A stretch of DNA of 63,245 nt from Choanephora cucurbitarum (GCA_025331435.1 JAIWNI010000139.1:1-63245); one strand, 5' to 3'. Positions 43,206-57,242 are shown, counted from the first letter of the stretch. Made by a program: numbers and translations. Notes: generated by a model not told the origin, from the sequence alone.

Positions 43206-46200
43206 ATGAGCGGTGGAAATATCAAGGTTGTTGTGCGTTGTCGTCCTTTGAATTCAAGAGGTAATAAAAAAAAGCGTAGAAAAGGGAATCTAGACTGACT
43301 TGAAACTATTTTGATTAGAGCTTGCTCGTGGAGCAACATGCTTGATCCGCATGGAAGGCAATCAGACAATCATCACAAAACCACCAGATCACAAAGGCAA
43401 TCGAGATATGGAAGACGTGAAAGCTTTCACATTTGACAAATCCTATTGGTCAGCTGACAAAAACGACCCAACCTATGCAGATCAAGACCGAGTGTACAAT
43501 GACTTGGGTGAAGACTTGCTCAACCATGCATTTGATGGCTATAATTGTTGCATTTTTGCATGTAAATACAGTATTTCCTCCCTCTACAATAAAATGGATC
43601 TTTTTTTAATTATGCTTATTCACTCATCCTCTTTCTCTTTCTTTCTCTCTTTTCCTCTCTGCTTTTCTTTTTCCTTTATTTTCTCATTCCTATCTGTGGA
43701 TCTACCTATATCAATCTATCAGATGGTCAAACTGGCTCAGGAAAATCATATTCTATGGTAATCTCTTTTTCCAAACCAAAAGCATTCATTAACTTCTTTG
43801 AATAGATGGGTTATGGTGAGGACAAGGGTATCATTCCCAAGACTTGTCTCGAACTATTCAATCGAATTGCAGTCAACAGAGAAGACAACCTCACCTATCG
43901 AGTGGAAGTATCCTATATCGAAATCTACAATGAAAAAGTACGCGATCTGTTGAATCCTAAGAACAAAGGCAACTTGAAAGTGCGTGAACATCCTTCATTA
44001 GGTCCCTATGTTGAAGATCTTTCTCGATTGGTAGTGACATCTTTTGACGATATAAATCACCTTATGGATGAAGGCAATAAGGCTCGTACAGTAGCTGCTA
44101 CCAATATGAATGAAACATCCTCCAGATCACATGCAGTCTTCACTTTATTTCTGACACAGAAGCGCATGGATGAAGTGACTAAACTGGAAACTGAAAAAGT
44201 TGCTCGTATCAGGTATTTTCATTTTGGCCATCAAATGGGATTGAATTCAATCATTCCAACTTATCTTTTCTGTAGTTTAGTCGATTTGGCTGGTAGTGAA
44301 AGAGCCAACAGTACAGGTGCTACAGGCGCCCGATTAAAAGAAGGTGCAAACATCAACAGATCATTGACAACACTCGGTAAAGTCATTTCAGGACTTGCCG
44401 ACCAATCCATTGCCGAATCCAAAAAGGGAAAGAAGCAGAAAGACGCCTTCATCCCATACCGTGACTCAGTCCTGACATGGCTCCTGAAGGATTCTTTAGG
44501 TGGCAATTCAAAAACAGCCATGATTGCAGCCATTTCACCTGCAGACTATGACGAAACCCTCAGTACACTTCGATATGCAGATCAGGCCAAGAAGATTCAA
44601 AATAAGGCCGTGATCAACGAAGACCCTAATGCAAAGATGATCAGAGAGCTCAAAGAAGAACTATCGACACTGAGAGACCGCTTACGAGTGTATGCACCTG
44701 AGGTAGTAGAAGAGCTGGAGACTACAAGTTCTTATCGCCAACAGAGTGTCAGTAGTGATCGCGCTGGATCGAACACGCCAGTACCTACACGCTCTATTAT
44801 CCGAAATGCCAACCAGGTGCTTGAATTCGAGGACAGTAAGGGAACAAAGAAAAAGATGACCAAGCAAGAGATTGTAGATCAACTGCAAAGCTCAGAAAAG
44901 CTGTTGGCTAACCTGAACGAGACTTGGGAAGAAAAGCTCAAGCGGACAGAAAAGATCCACCAAGAACGTGAGAAATCGCTTAGAGATTTAGGTATCGCCA
45001 TGGACAAGAAAACCATGGGTATCTACATGCCAAAGAAGATCCCTTTCATTGTCAACTTGAATGAGGATCCCTTGATGTCAGAATGTCTCATGTATCAAAT
45101 CAAGCCTGGAAAGACCCGTGTTGGGCGACAAGAAGGGCAGACTCAGTGCGAAATTCGATTGAGCGGGGCCAATATTCATGATGAGCATTGTTGGTTTGAA
45201 TACAATTCAGATGATACAGTCGTGATTCATCCTGGACACAAAGATGCTATCACTATGGTCAATGGCATTCGAATTGAAGAGCCTCGCCTATTGAAGAGTG
45301 GCTACCGTATCATCCTTGGTCATCACCACATATTCCGATTCAACCATCCGGAAGAAGTCCGGAAAGAGCGTAACGATCTCTTGCGTCTCAATACCAGCAG
45401 TGCATGTACCAACCGATCCTCAGAAGACGATATCACACCCTCAGACCTTAACCCGAATGGATCGCATGAATTGACTGATTGGAATTTCGCTCGTTTAGAA
45501 GCCATGCGGAATCATTACTCCACTGAAGCAGACTTTCAAGGGCTTAAAGATGAAGATATAGAGAAACTATATGACGATATTGGCCGTATCAGAAGCTCAA
45601 GAAGAACTCGGGTCGATAGTCGTGCTGAATTTGATGATGATGAATCTGCTTCGGGTAGTTATAGAAGATTGTCAGTAGCCAACACAATGATTGATGATGG
45701 CAGTATTTGTACAGATGCAACAGTAGTAGCAAATCAAAACGAAAAGATTCAGGACAGAATCAAAGATGTCAAGGAGAAGCACCAGAAAGAGCTTGACCTT
45801 CAGCGAAACTTCTATGAAGCAAAGCTAAATCATATGTCATCCATGTATGCCTCTTCATCTCAAAGCGGCTTTTTCACACCTGATAGCTCCATCGGCTATA
45901 CGCCAGCACAAAAGAAGTTGATTCAAAAAGCTTTTCAGCGATGGAAGCGCATTCACCATGTTACTATGGCTGAAGTTGTTCTTACACATGCCGCTCTTTT
46001 AAAGGAAGCTAATATCATCTCTCGAGAACTCGGCAAAGACGTTACCTACCAATTTACAGTCATCGAAGAAGACTTTTCTCGACTAAAATCTCATTGGGAA
46101 GAACACTCTGGCTTACATCAGTTTGAACAGGATGATGATACTAAAGATGCCATGTTGATTGCTAGCCCTAAACCTTGTATTGGAGTTAAAGTGCTTGACC

Positions 46201-48651
46201 ACAAGAACCTATCCCTTTACGTCTGGTCGCTAGAGAAGCTCAAGTCGCGTGTGCACCAAATGCGAAACTTACGTCAGCTAGCCGATCGCCCTCAATACCG
46301 AAAACACTTCAACCTGGAGGACCCCTTTTATGAGACACCTAGTCCCAAATACTCCTTCATCGGCAGTGCTTCCATCTCCGTAATAAACTTGGCTAAGCAT
46401 CAACAAGCGTATGAGAGCTGTGTTGAAATCCTATGTAGAATGACAGGTCAGGTCAAGGGTAAACTACGTGTCCTTGTATCGCCTATTGCTCGCTCAGGAA
46501 CACACTTGCCATATCTTACAGAAGAGCCACTTGATATGAATGCACCCAACAGTTCAAAGCAACCCAATTCAGCCAAAAAAGACACTATACAGATTGGTCA
46601 ACAATTGCTTTTCGAGATAAGACTGTTGGAAATCACTGGATTGAATGAAAATGAATTTACAGAGGTCCATGTTCAGTATCGCCTTTCTTCATTTGGTGGT
46701 ATTGCTCCTCATGCAGCAGCTGAAAAATTATTTGCTACTAATCCTGTGAGTGGATTCGGCAGCAACGGTACCATTTCGCTTGATTACAGCCAAACACTCT
46801 CCATTTCTGTTACTGAATCAACCAAAAATATTCTGCTCAACAAGATGATTCCATTTGAAGTGTATGGTATTGCGCGACCTCGGGCTCTTTCATCTCTAGA
46901 ACGATGGGACGATCAACGCGAAAAGCCACAACTAAGTGAGATGTTGGCCGAATCAAGCTCCAAGAGCTTAGCGTCTCCTCAACCTCAAAAGCAGCCAAGC
47001 TTTGGAGACCGTCGTTCAAATGATGAGCTCATGTCTACTGAACGTCATGATGTACTTGCATGGATTCAGATTTGCGAACTTATGCCTAATGGTGAATATA
47101 CACCAGTACAGGTAGTATGCCAAAACCAGTTAGACAAAGGTGCCTTCACCTTGAGACAAGGCCTTCAGCGTCGCATTCGCTTTACTTTATCGCATACCTC
47201 TGGTCGTCAACTTAATTGGACAAAGATATCAAAGGCAACGATAGGTCAAGTTAGACTGTTGGATGCAAAGGGCCGTATTGTCAGTTCACCTGCTCATGAG
47301 GATGTCGCCATTCGTCTCCTATCAAAGCAATCTGTTGAGTACAATAGTGATGGTACCAGCATTTTGACAGCTCAAGGTGCCTGGGATTCTTCACAACATG
47401 ACTGTCTTTTCCTTGATCGATTGACAGCTTCTCAAACACGTATTCTTTTGAACTTGAAATGGGAAGTTGAAGTTGAAAAGTGTTCGAAGCCAATTCAATG
47501 CAGTATGGACATTGCTCTACGCATACAGGGCCGAGATGCATCCACTTTCGGACTTCGCAAGCTATTGGGTTCAAACAAGTACCTCAATAAATGCAGCGGT
47601 CTGTTTTTGATTCATCTCAGGCCACCAACAACCAGGCGTGTCAGTCAATTGTGGAGATTGAATACGGCTACTCAGTATATATCTGGAGAAGAACATCTTG
47701 GATCATGGAGACCTCGAGGGGTTTCTCTAGTCAACGATTTCCGACATATTCAAGAACGTATTTTGAGAAAAGAGAATGTTGCAGCTACGCAACAAACATT
47801 AATGCTTCATACAGCAAGATCTCAAACAAGTCAGGGATTCATCAATAACACAACTGAGCTTAAAGAAATTGCTCTGTTGGGTGCTTCAAGTGAACTTGGT
47901 CCTGACTCAAAACAAGCTGCTTTACTTCAGAAAGTGATTTCTTTATGGAGCAAACGATGGGGATCTGGTAAAGATGTAAGTCGAGCGGTACTCTAATTTA
48001 GATAATATCATGCGTTTTTTTTTCTTTTTTCTTATGCAACATTTCTATTAGATTGTACTCTGTCAAAATCCGCCTATTCCCGGTATGCAGGGATCTGGAC
48101 AGACATCAAGAGAAGACTGGAAGTCCATTAAACTTATATCTGAAGTCAAACTTATTACAGAAGTGTAAGGTTCTTTTTGTTTATCATTTCTTGACAGATG
48201 CAAATTAACATTTCCAAATATAGCGATAATGTAACAAAAAAAGGGCATTTAACCTATCAGCAAAGTGCCTTGGATGATAAATGGGTCAAGCGTTGGTTTG
48301 TCTTGAAAAAGTAGGTGTTTATCGTTGGATTGTGAAATGTAGATGACTAATGCGTATCCTTTTCTTTAAAAAACAACATCAGACCTTATATCTACATATA
48401 TGCCAGTCAGTCAGAAACTGAAGAATTAGGAATTATCAACCTATCCAATGTGCGAATTGATCACAATAGAGCCATTGAACAACTGATTAAAGTAAGTAAA
48501 GAAAGAAAAAGCAGAAAGGCACCTTGACTTAGTTCGAACATAGCGAAACCATGTATTTTCACTCTACACAAACAACAATGCCTATATGCTACAAGCCCCT
48601 TCCAAGTCAGACATGATTGAATGGATAAAGAATATTGAAAAAATCAAATAA
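43206..48651 (+). CDS. UNC104: Kinesin-3 motor (Unc104/KIF1A type) with FHA and PH domains
   Basis: Plus-end microtubule motor carrying early endosomes and vesicles. 1618 aa in nine exons (43206-43260, 43319-43561, 43723-43757, 43806-44212, 44276-47975, 48052-48164, 48224-48310, 48383-48491, 48544-48651). Motor domain: VVVRCRPLNSRE, P-loop GQTGSGKSYSM (split by tiny exon 3), switch I NETSSRSH, switch II LVDLAGSERANSTGA and the lysine-rich K-loop KKGKKQKDAFIPYRDS. Then a neck coiled coil, the FHA domain (GKTRVGRQEGQTQCEIRLSG), further KIF1B-like and DUF3694-like regions, and a C-terminal PH domain (KKGHLTYQQSALDDKWVKRWFVL). The PH domain binds phosphoinositides on cargo. The length is normal for fungal kinesin-3. 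A 63-nt intron in the motor (44213-44275) is stop-free. Confidence 0.95.
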
Positions 48652-49822
48652 GCCACTATGTAATTATATATATGCCATTAACACATACGCCTTAATTCTG
48701 TAGCCTACTATATACCCTCGTTTCCCTTAGCCCTCTCTACTCATTTCCCCTTCCCTTTCTCTTCCAATACCATTTTAACTGTCAATGCCCAGAAACACAC
48801 TCTTTTTTCTTTTTATTCCCTTCGTTTCAATTTACCGCCATTCCCATCATTCTGTGTAACCTAACATGTATCGTAAAACAAAAAAAAATTTGTGCATGAA
48901 TAAATTCTACAATTTAGTCTTAAAAGCCAAAGCTTTATGAAGTCTGGAAAATAAATTCAGCCGCGTATACCATAAGATAGTGAACACAAGGTGAGTTAGG
49001 TGTACAATGACATACAAGAAAAAAAGTCGAGCCTAAAAAAAAATATTCACATGCCAAACGGTTACCTGCATGTTTGGAAAATATGGACGAAAACCTCCTT
49101 TTCTTAATTACCTGAAACAAATAATATGTTTAGGCTATTTGTCTGCAAGGTTAATCTCTTAGTTATATTCAAGATAGCCAAGAATAACTTGATAGTTTAA
49201 AGCAAATATCCTTCTATGTACAGTGAGGTTTCAAATTCAATGCATTGCTCTTCTTTTTTTTTATTTTATAGGCTGTTACTATAATGTGGTATTTGAGGGA
49301 GGGTTAGATATAAACAACTCTAGTGGATTCTCTACCAGAATCAACAACTAATACAATTCTTGTGCTACAGTATGTTTATGCTTTAGTGCCTCTGTCATTG
49401 GCCTTGTAAACAGAATCTAATGAAGAGTAGCTTGTTCTGCTTTGTCTCATCTGATAAACTAGATAATCTAATTTATCGTTTTAGAAGTTTGCAAGAACTA
49501 CGCAAAATTCTTACGGTCTACTTTCTCTACCTGTTCATATCTTGTTCCACTCGATTCTTTTCTGCATTGCTTTGGGAACAACCCTTTGCTACTTTTTGTT
49601 TTGGCTTTGTTTGCGTCTGTTTGTCCAATTAGAAGGCTAATTTTAGAGTGTGAGAGCTGCACATGGGTTGAATGTATACCAAAATATGGAGTGGGAAATC
49701 ACTAAAAGAAACACCTGACTCACTTGAACTTTATAACATTTAAAAAAAAATAAACTGATTTTATTCTTTTTTTTTTCTTTTTTACTTTAAACTATTTCTT
49801 ATATTACTCAGGGAAAGAAATC
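48652..49822. other. Intergenic region
   Basis: 1.17 kb of AT-rich DNA between two plus-strand genes. The frame at 49420-49632 has no support. It should include the kinesin polyA region and the fumarate reductase promoter, ending in a T-rich leader. Confidence 0.5.
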
Positions 49823-51874
49823 ATGTCTCTTCAAAACCAAATCATCGTTGTAGGCGGTGGCCTCTCTGGCCTTTCAGCTGCTCACACTGTATATGAACAA
49901 GGTGGAAATGTTCTTTTGCTTGATAAGAACCCTTACTTTGGGTAGGTTGAGTGAAGACACACATGAGCTATACATTACTCAATTGAACTCATTTCGTCTG
50001 ATTTCATTCGTTTAGTGGTAACTCAACAAAGGCCACATCAGGTATCAACGGTGCTTTGACGCGTACTCAGGTCGCTTTGAATATTCAGGACTCTGTTGAG
50101 CAATTCTTTCAAGATACCCTTAAATCTGCACGTGATTTGGCTCGTCCTGACCTCATCCGCGTATTGACAGGTCGCTCTGCTAGTGCTGTTGAATGGCTTC
50201 AAGACAAGTTCGAGCTGGACTTGTCTCTTGTCTCCCGTCTGGGCGGTCATTCTTTCCCACGTACCCATCGTGGTAAGGAACAATTTCCTGGTATGACCAT
50301 CACATATGCCTTGATGGAAGGTCTTGAAGATCTTGCCAAGTCGCAGCCTAACCGAGCTAAGATTATCAAGAAGGCCAAGGTCACTAACTTGATCAAAGAT
50401 GCTGAAGGCAACGTCATTGGTGTCGAATACGTCTTGGTCGGCAAGGATGCTACAGGAGAAGTCCTCAAGGAATATGGTCCTGTCATTCTTGCTACAGGTG
50501 GTTATGCTGCTGACTTTACTGACAACGATTCTTTGTTGAAGAAGCATCGTCCTGAGCTTTACAATCTCTCTACCACTAATGGTGATCATTGTACTGGTGA
50601 TGGTATCAAGATGGCTGCTGCTATCGGTGCTAGCACCATTGATCTTGAAAAAGTTCAAGTTCACCCTACTGGTCTTGTTGATCCCAAAGAACCCGATGCC
50701 AAAGTTAAGTTCTTGGCTGCTGAAGCCTTACGTGGTTGTGGTGGTATCTTACTTGATGCAGATGGCAAGCGTTTCTGTGACGAACTTGGTCACCGTGATT
50801 ACGTTACAGGCATGATGAATAAGAACAAGTTTCCTATCCGTCTTGTCTTGAACACAGCTGCCTCCAAAGAAATTGAATGGCATTGTCGTCACTATGCTGG
50901 TCGTGGTCTTATGAAGCGCTTTGATAGCGGTGAGGCCTTGGCTAAGGAAATGGGTATTAGCCCTAAGCAACTTGAAGAAACATTTGAGACTTACAACAAG
51001 ATTGCTGAAGGTAAAGAAAAAGATCCTTGGGGCAAGCGTTTCTTCCACAATGTTCCTATCAAGATGTCAGACTACTTCTATGTTGCTTTGATGCAACCTG
51101 TTCTTCATTATACTATGGTAACTATACACTTTATTATTATTTTCTCAAGTGCGTAATATGCTAACTCTTTTTTTTTCTTAGGGTGGTGTTGAAATTACTC
51201 CTGATGCTGAAATTAAATCAACTGACGGAAAGCCTATTCCAGGCTTGTTTGCCACTGGTGAAATGTGTGGTGGTGTACATGGTGCTAATCGTCTTGGTGG
51301 CTCATCTCTGTTGGGTTGTGTTGTCTTTGGTCGTGTAGCTGGTCAAACGGCTGCTAAGCATCTCTTTTCTCAACTTGTCAACAAGACACAAATGGCTCAA
51401 CAACGTTTGGGTGCTATTGGTCAACATTTGAATGGCGGTGTTGGCATCAACATTGTCTTCAACCCTACTCAGCCCAATGTTATTAGCATGGATATCTCTT
51501 TATCTCAAGGAGGTGCTGGCGGCCAACAAGTGGGTCCTTCAACCAATGCTCTTCCCAGCAGTTCCACTTCTCCTTCTGCTGTTGTCAAGCCTACAACTCA
51601 GGATGAAATCAAGCAAGCCGAGGAGCCAAAGAAGAAGATGGGAGAATACACATTAGAAGATGTTGCCAAGCACAACAAGCCTGAAGATTGCTGGGTAGTA
51701 GTTAATGGTCAAGTCTTGGACGTAACTGACTTCCTTCCTGATCATCCTGGAGGTAAGAAGGCTATCCTTATCTACGCTGGTCGCGATGCTACTGAAGAAT
51801 TCAACATGCTTCATAAGCCCGATGTTGTTGAAAAATACGCTCCTAGTGCCATCATTGGTACACTCAAGAAATAA
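49823..51874 (+). CDS. Soluble fumarate reductase fused to cytochrome b5
   Basis: FAD enzyme reducing fumarate to succinate, here with its own heme domain. 637 aa in three exons (49823-49941, 50016-51117, 51182-51874). The FAD Rossmann motif is at the start ([19 protein letters not shown]), followed by [14 protein letters not shown], then HRDYVTGMM and [20 protein letters not shown], matching the Osm1/Frd family. A Ser/Pro/Gln linker with a repeated GIN segment leads to cytochrome b5 (from about residue 555): [25 protein letters not shown], the heme-binding DHPGG, and the second His in MLHKPD. There is no presequence, so it is likely cytosolic. Such fusions occur in other filamentous fungi. 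It could reoxidise NADH/FADH2 when oxygen is scarce (inference). Confidence 0.93.
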
Positions 51875-52938
51875 GCATGTCAAAAATGACTTTGCCTCTG
51901 TTTGTCAAAACATTATTTATTTTTAACAAGCACGTCAGACACTATATAGCAAATGCTTTTCTTTACATAATAAACTTGAAAACTTTGTAATTTTTTTCTT
52001 TAATGCAATCACATTGTTGCTTTTCAGCTTCGGGCGACTTTTAAAGGGTATTTTATGATGAGAGAATCGAATTGTATTGGTCAAAGATCAATTAACATGA
52101 GTACCAACTATATACTTTAGTCTTTACGCCATTGCATCTTTTAGGCTTGGAGAGTTCTGTGTTGATAACAATTTCTTTCCTACTAAGGTATTCTGGGTAG
52201 CAAATCTTTAAGGAAATCACTGTGCAATTTAAACATCTCAAAACAATCTAATTAGCAACAGTAGTACCAATCTATCGAAAGAGTAGGTAGATTCAACTTT
52301 CACATCGAGTAGAGTCATCACAAGATAATAGATGCTGGGGCATCTCGTGTATATCCTCCTTTATCATTAAACAAACACAAGAAATGCTCATTCTGCTCAA
52401 GACTTTTTTTTTCTACTACAAAGAGGTTGTCTGTATCGAATTAGAAAAAGGGATTGCAAAAATGATGATGCGTATCTATTAAGACATTGCCAAAGAATTC
52501 CTTTTTTTTGCTATGAATATCAATCTGTTTAGCTCCTTTCCGTTGAAAACGTGATAATTGACACTGGTCATGATACTGTGATCTTTGCATCTTCACGTTA
52601 ACAAGAGGTGGGTGCTATTAACATAAAGAAGCTGTTTGATAGAGTCTTTTTATCTGCTCTAAGAGCAGCTATAGATGTGCCCATTGTTCTCGATCACTGT
52701 TTGAGTGCTACCTTTAATGTTTCGATCTACCTGATTAACATAAGCAGCCTAAAGGCCATTAGTGGTTCTCTCAATGCACAACCTACTTTTAGAATACGAA
52801 TTTATTTTTAAATGGCGCTCCTTTTTTTTTTTTTTAGTGAAATCGAGATACGCCAACAGAAATGTTAAAAAAGAAAAGTTTTTTAGAAATTATTTTTTTT
52901 TTTTTGCTTTCTTTTCCGTTAGTTTCTATCAACAAGCA
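51875..52938. other. Intergenic region
   Basis: 1.06 kb; AATAAA after the fumarate reductase gene at about 51968. A T-rich run (52822-52834 and 52890-52905) lies just before the next gene. Frames such as 52608-52811 have no support. Confidence 0.5.
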
Positions 52939-54400
52939 ATGTTTGAGTCTTTATTGGGATCAGACTTCCTTACTAAGGATCAACTAAGGGCTCTTGATTC
53001 TTACAAATACAGTGCGATAGATCGTTCATTCACAACAAAGTATGTCCTAAGTCACTATTGGAATTGGTGCGTGCAGTTTTTCCCGATGAATATGGCGTAA
53101 GTAACCAAAATACAATGGAAGATTAATCAAGAAACGACAAACTGATATGGGTTTCGGTAGTCCAAACCTTATTACACTTACAGGTCTTTTCTTCATGATT
53201 TTCAACGTTGGATTGGCAGTTATATTTGCACCAAATATGGGCGCAGGAGAGGATGAGGCAGGGCCTAATTGGATCTATTTCAGCTTTGCTATCGGTTTAT
53301 GGCTCTATTCAACCTTCGATAATGTGGATGGTAAACAGGCTCGAAGGACAGGTACATCAAGCCCTTTGGGTGAATTGTTTGATCATGGTTGCGATGCTGT
53401 TAACTGTTCATTTGCTGCTGTTTTGCAAGCAACAGCAATTGGTTTGGGACATTCAAAAGCAAGTGTTATATTGTATGCCATTGCCATGTTAGGCTTCTAT
53501 CTTTCAACTGCAGAAGAGTATCATACTGGCGTTCTTTATTTGGGGTATATCAATGCCCCTACTGAGGGAGTGGTCCTGACCTGTATTGTCTTTGTTCTTT
53601 CGGGAATATATGGTAACGTGTTACAAGGCCCAGCCGATGAGTGATTTGGCTGCTGATATAATTTTTGTAGGACCAGGTATGTGGAATACCCCAATCGGTG
53701 AGGTCACCTCTATGCTCCCAAAATCACTAGATGAGATGCCAATTTCACATGCAATCATTTGGTGGATCGGTATTCTATTCTTATTCACACATGCTCCTGC
53801 ATGGTAAGTAATATCATTTGAAATATGACGAAAAAAGCTTATTGTTGTCATCTTTCAGTCTATATGCAATGTACAAAGCATGCAAAAGAAAAGGTCAACC
53901 ATTCCTTCAAACTATCATTGTTCAAAACATACCTATTGCTACTTATATCATTTGCCTGTATTTGTGGGTGACATCTCCACACTCAACTCTTTTGACACAT
54001 CAACATTTTATTCTATTCACAATTACAACCGGGATTGTTTTTGGTAGAATGGCTACGAAAATCATTTTAGCCCATTTGACAAAGTCACCATTTCCTCGAT
54101 TTACCATCTTGCTAGTTCCCTTGATTATGGGCGCTGTATTGACGAATATCTCCTTGTGGGACTCTTCCATGTAAGTCAAGAAAGAGACAATGATACGCCA
54201 CAGTTAAATTAATACATCTCCTCGTTGTTGTTATGTTTAGTGACCCTGTGTTTACACCGGAATCTGAAATGTTGTTCTTGGTCGGATACTTTATATTTGC
54301 ATTTGTGATCTATATGAGATGGGCTCTCATTGTGATCAACAGCTTCTGCGAATACCTCGGTATCAAGTGCTTGACTATCCCAGAAAAGTTAGCAGAATGA
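52939..54400 (+). CDS. EPT1: CDP-ethanolamine/CDP-choline phosphotransferase (EPT1/CPT1 family)
   Basis: ER membrane enzyme of the last Kennedy-pathway step, joining diacylglycerol with CDP-ethanolamine or CDP-choline. About 390 aa in five or more exons from ATG at 52939; stop at 54400. The CDP-alcohol phosphotransferase motif D-G-x2-A-R-x8-G-x3-D-x3-D is complete in DGKQARRTG...GELFDHGCD. Around it are TM segments (NLITLTGLFFMIFNVGLAVIF; IYFSFAIGLWLYST; VVLTCIVFVLSGIYG; FILFTITTGIVFG). Splices at 53611-53671 (57-nt type) and 53805-53860 bring SGIYG-PGMWN and APA-CLYAMY into frame. Head-group preference cannot be read from sequence. Together with the acyltransferase at 39376 it gives the window two glycerolipid enzymes. 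Confidence 0.92.
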
Positions 54401-54649
54401 TCTGCTTATTTATTTATGTATTATAGACATGTAAAATAAACGCATTGATCGGCATAATTAGTACAGTTGCCGAAGAAGTAGTCTATGAGCATTTGTGAAT
54501 CTGAGTTACCATCTTCTGCTTCCGACTTTTTTTTGTATAACCTTCAAAGTTTAATTCTGAAGGGTTCCGAACAAATGATTCTTGAACACGTATAGGATGA
54601 ACTTTATTGCTTTTTTTTTAATATGATGATTGAAGGATAGGGTATTTAT

Positions 54650-57242
54650 TTACAGTGTGTATCCAAAGTCACCTTCGTCTAATATTAAGTCGTCTTCCAT
54701 TGTGATTATAGGTTCAGTATACAATGGGCTGCTTTGTCCCGCCTTCTTTTTATCTTCATCCCAGCAAAGTTCTTTTTCAATTTCGTCTCTTGAGTCGCTC
54801 ATGATATTAGCAATCTGGCTTATGTCAAAAGCACCATCTTTGAGTGCACCTGTTTGATCATCGAACGAATGAGTGGCCAAGGCTTCCTCTAGCAGCTCGT
54901 TAATCAGTATATTCGCATCTGAACACGCAAGTGCCTGTTGATATTCTGAAATAGCTCGAGCAATGTTTCCCTGCAAATGATAGATCATTCCGATAGCTCC
55001 ACGAGCATCTGAGTTCTGAGGATTTTGCAAGAGTACGTTTCGAAAACATTGTAGGGCTCTCTCATTGTCTTGCTTTCTATTATAATACATACATTAGCCT
55101 TTTCTTCATTCTGATTCCATACAACACTAATTCTTTCTTGTATTGCTTACGGTGGATGACGGTATACGTGTCCTAGATTACACCAGATCTTTTCAAAAAG
55201 ATCGTTATTCTGATATCGCCGCTCTTTGGCCAGAAGAAGCGCTTTGTGTAAATTTTCGTGTGCTTTTATATAACTACAAAAGCAATTTGATACCATTAAT
55301 ATTACTTACTCTACATATGAGAAGAATACTTACTCCTGCTGTTTATAATAATAGACGCCAACTTCGTTGTAAAGATAAGGATCGCGCTTACAAATTTGTA
55401 AAGACAGATTGAAGTAATTTAAAGCAAGCTGCATCTTTTGCTGTTCCATATATTCCATTGCAATGTTCATGAGTGGCAAATGCGAACTACAAGATATGAT
55501 GTTCATTGCAAACATTCAAAAGATAAAAAGAGCAAGAACCTACCCTGGTATGAGTTTGCTGCATGTAAGATAAGCATCTATTGCTTGATCATGATATCTA
55601 TCTATAGAAAAAGAATGACCGTATCCCAACCAAGCTTCTTGGAAATACGGATCGATTGATAAAGCCTGATAAAAGTATTTTCGTGCTTCCTCGCTCTTTT
55701 TAGCATGTAGATGATACAGTCCAACAGCATGCCATGAAACGGCCTCCTCATTCAGTCTATCTACGAGCTCTTGTGCATATAGATAGAGCTCGTTCTTCAT
55801 GCCTAGCTCGTATAAACAATTAACATGAAGAGAAATGGACTCAACAAAAAAGGCATCCTGAGCCTTTATGCTACAGTAGATTATGAACAAAAACATAAGA
55901 CAAAAGCAACATAGATTGTATAGACGTCTGATTACCTTTCACAAATCTTTAGACATTCTTCGTAACGGCTTTCAGAAAACAGACTTTGTGCAGTATTTAG
56001 TTGGACATCTAAACTTTCTGATATGTCTTTTTCGTCTGATCCTAATCTTCGTTCGTTCAAAGTATCTGTTTTCTTGAGCTTTAGACCATAGAGATATCTA
56101 AAGAAATCAGCATCTTGCCCGCAATGTTCTTCATAAGGTAATGTCATCACAAATTCCAACTCTATTGATATGTTAGAAAAAAATCCAATACTAGTGATGG
56201 GAAGCACGGACAAGTACACACCTGATTTCTCGTCCATTAGGTTATATCTCACCAAACATTTCAATGCATCATAACATTTTACATCCACCATGAGTGCTTC
56301 CTTAAAACAATCCCTTGCATCAGTCACATTCTTTAACAGTAAATGCGCTCTTCCTCTTGCATAACACATGATCGATTCTAACTTTAGACAGCCTTCAGCA
56401 GTATCATCCTGAAATACGTTGCCTTTTTTTTTTTGAATTATCGCACTTTAGTCGTCTCTCTTCTAGCATTTTTTCTCTCTCTGTCCATGAATTACCTTTG
56501 AGTGAAAATGGATTATTGTGGCCCAAGTAATCAAGTGCATCTCTTCCTTTTCCTAATGAAAGCTATGCGACTATTTAGAACGCCGTCTAGATTATGCAAA
56601 AGTCCTCTTGACTCACTGAACAAAGAGCGGCCAAATATCGACATCGAACACTTTTGCTTAAAGTTTCCTTCTTATTCAGTATCTCAAGCGCTCTCTCGTA
56701 TTGTTGCTGCTGAAAAAATGAGACTGCTATGTCATAGATATCCTCTAGCCCCTCTGTATAATGAAGTGTCAGACAAATTCATCAACTAAGCCTGGCAACT
56801 TACTTGTGGAAGCAACAAGTTTTTCTCCTATAAAGCTTGATGTTCCTGGAAGAAAATTAGTCAATGCATCTTGTCTTAAGAGCCTAAAGCGATCTTCTCG
56901 AGTAGCCAATCGGTCGCTTGGCTCAGGGTTGTAAAGCCGCCTTGGCATCTCTTCTATGGTTGAAATAAGATGATCGGAATCGATGGAAGCGATACTGATG
57001 TGATCAGGAATGTACTGAGCTGATGAACTAAAGAGTCGGTGATCATCGGTACGATCGTAAAACGGACTGGGATTCTTGGCTGCCAATCGTGAGTGTCGCG
57101 TGTGGAAAGTTGAAGGCGATATATCTTCAAACTCGCTGATCAACCTAACAGGCGATCTCAAGGTCCTTTCAAAGTTGTTGTCAGAGCGAAGAGGTGTGTT
57201 TCTCGCTCGAGGAGGAGGAGAGGCTCTGTTTCTATGATTCAT
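54650..57242 (-). CDS. CDC16: Anaphase-promoting complex subunit CDC16 (APC6)
   Basis: TPR scaffold of the APC/C ubiquitin ligase, essential for mitosis. Several exons starting at ATG 57242 (MNHRNRASPPPRARNTPLRS), with a disordered basic N-terminus before the conserved DRFRLLRQDALTNFLPGT. TPR repeats follow: YDIAVSFFQQQQYERALEIL; CRYLAALC; AHLLLKNVTDARDCFKEAL; SWHAVGLYHLHAKKSEEARK; PYFQEAWLGYGHSFS; YNEVGVYYYKQQE; NERALQCFRNVLLQNPQN. It ends with an acidic tail at 54650. In the 56370-56790 region I chose acceptors that keep the TPR frame (LKGNVFQDDTAEG and CSLSLGKGRDALDYLG). Total about 700 aa. It is divergent from NPR2 with a 494-bp gap. Confidence 0.88.

Noticed and set aside
52608..52811. 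67-codon frame before the EPT gene
   Set aside because: GTG start, no conserved motif, lies in the likely promoter.
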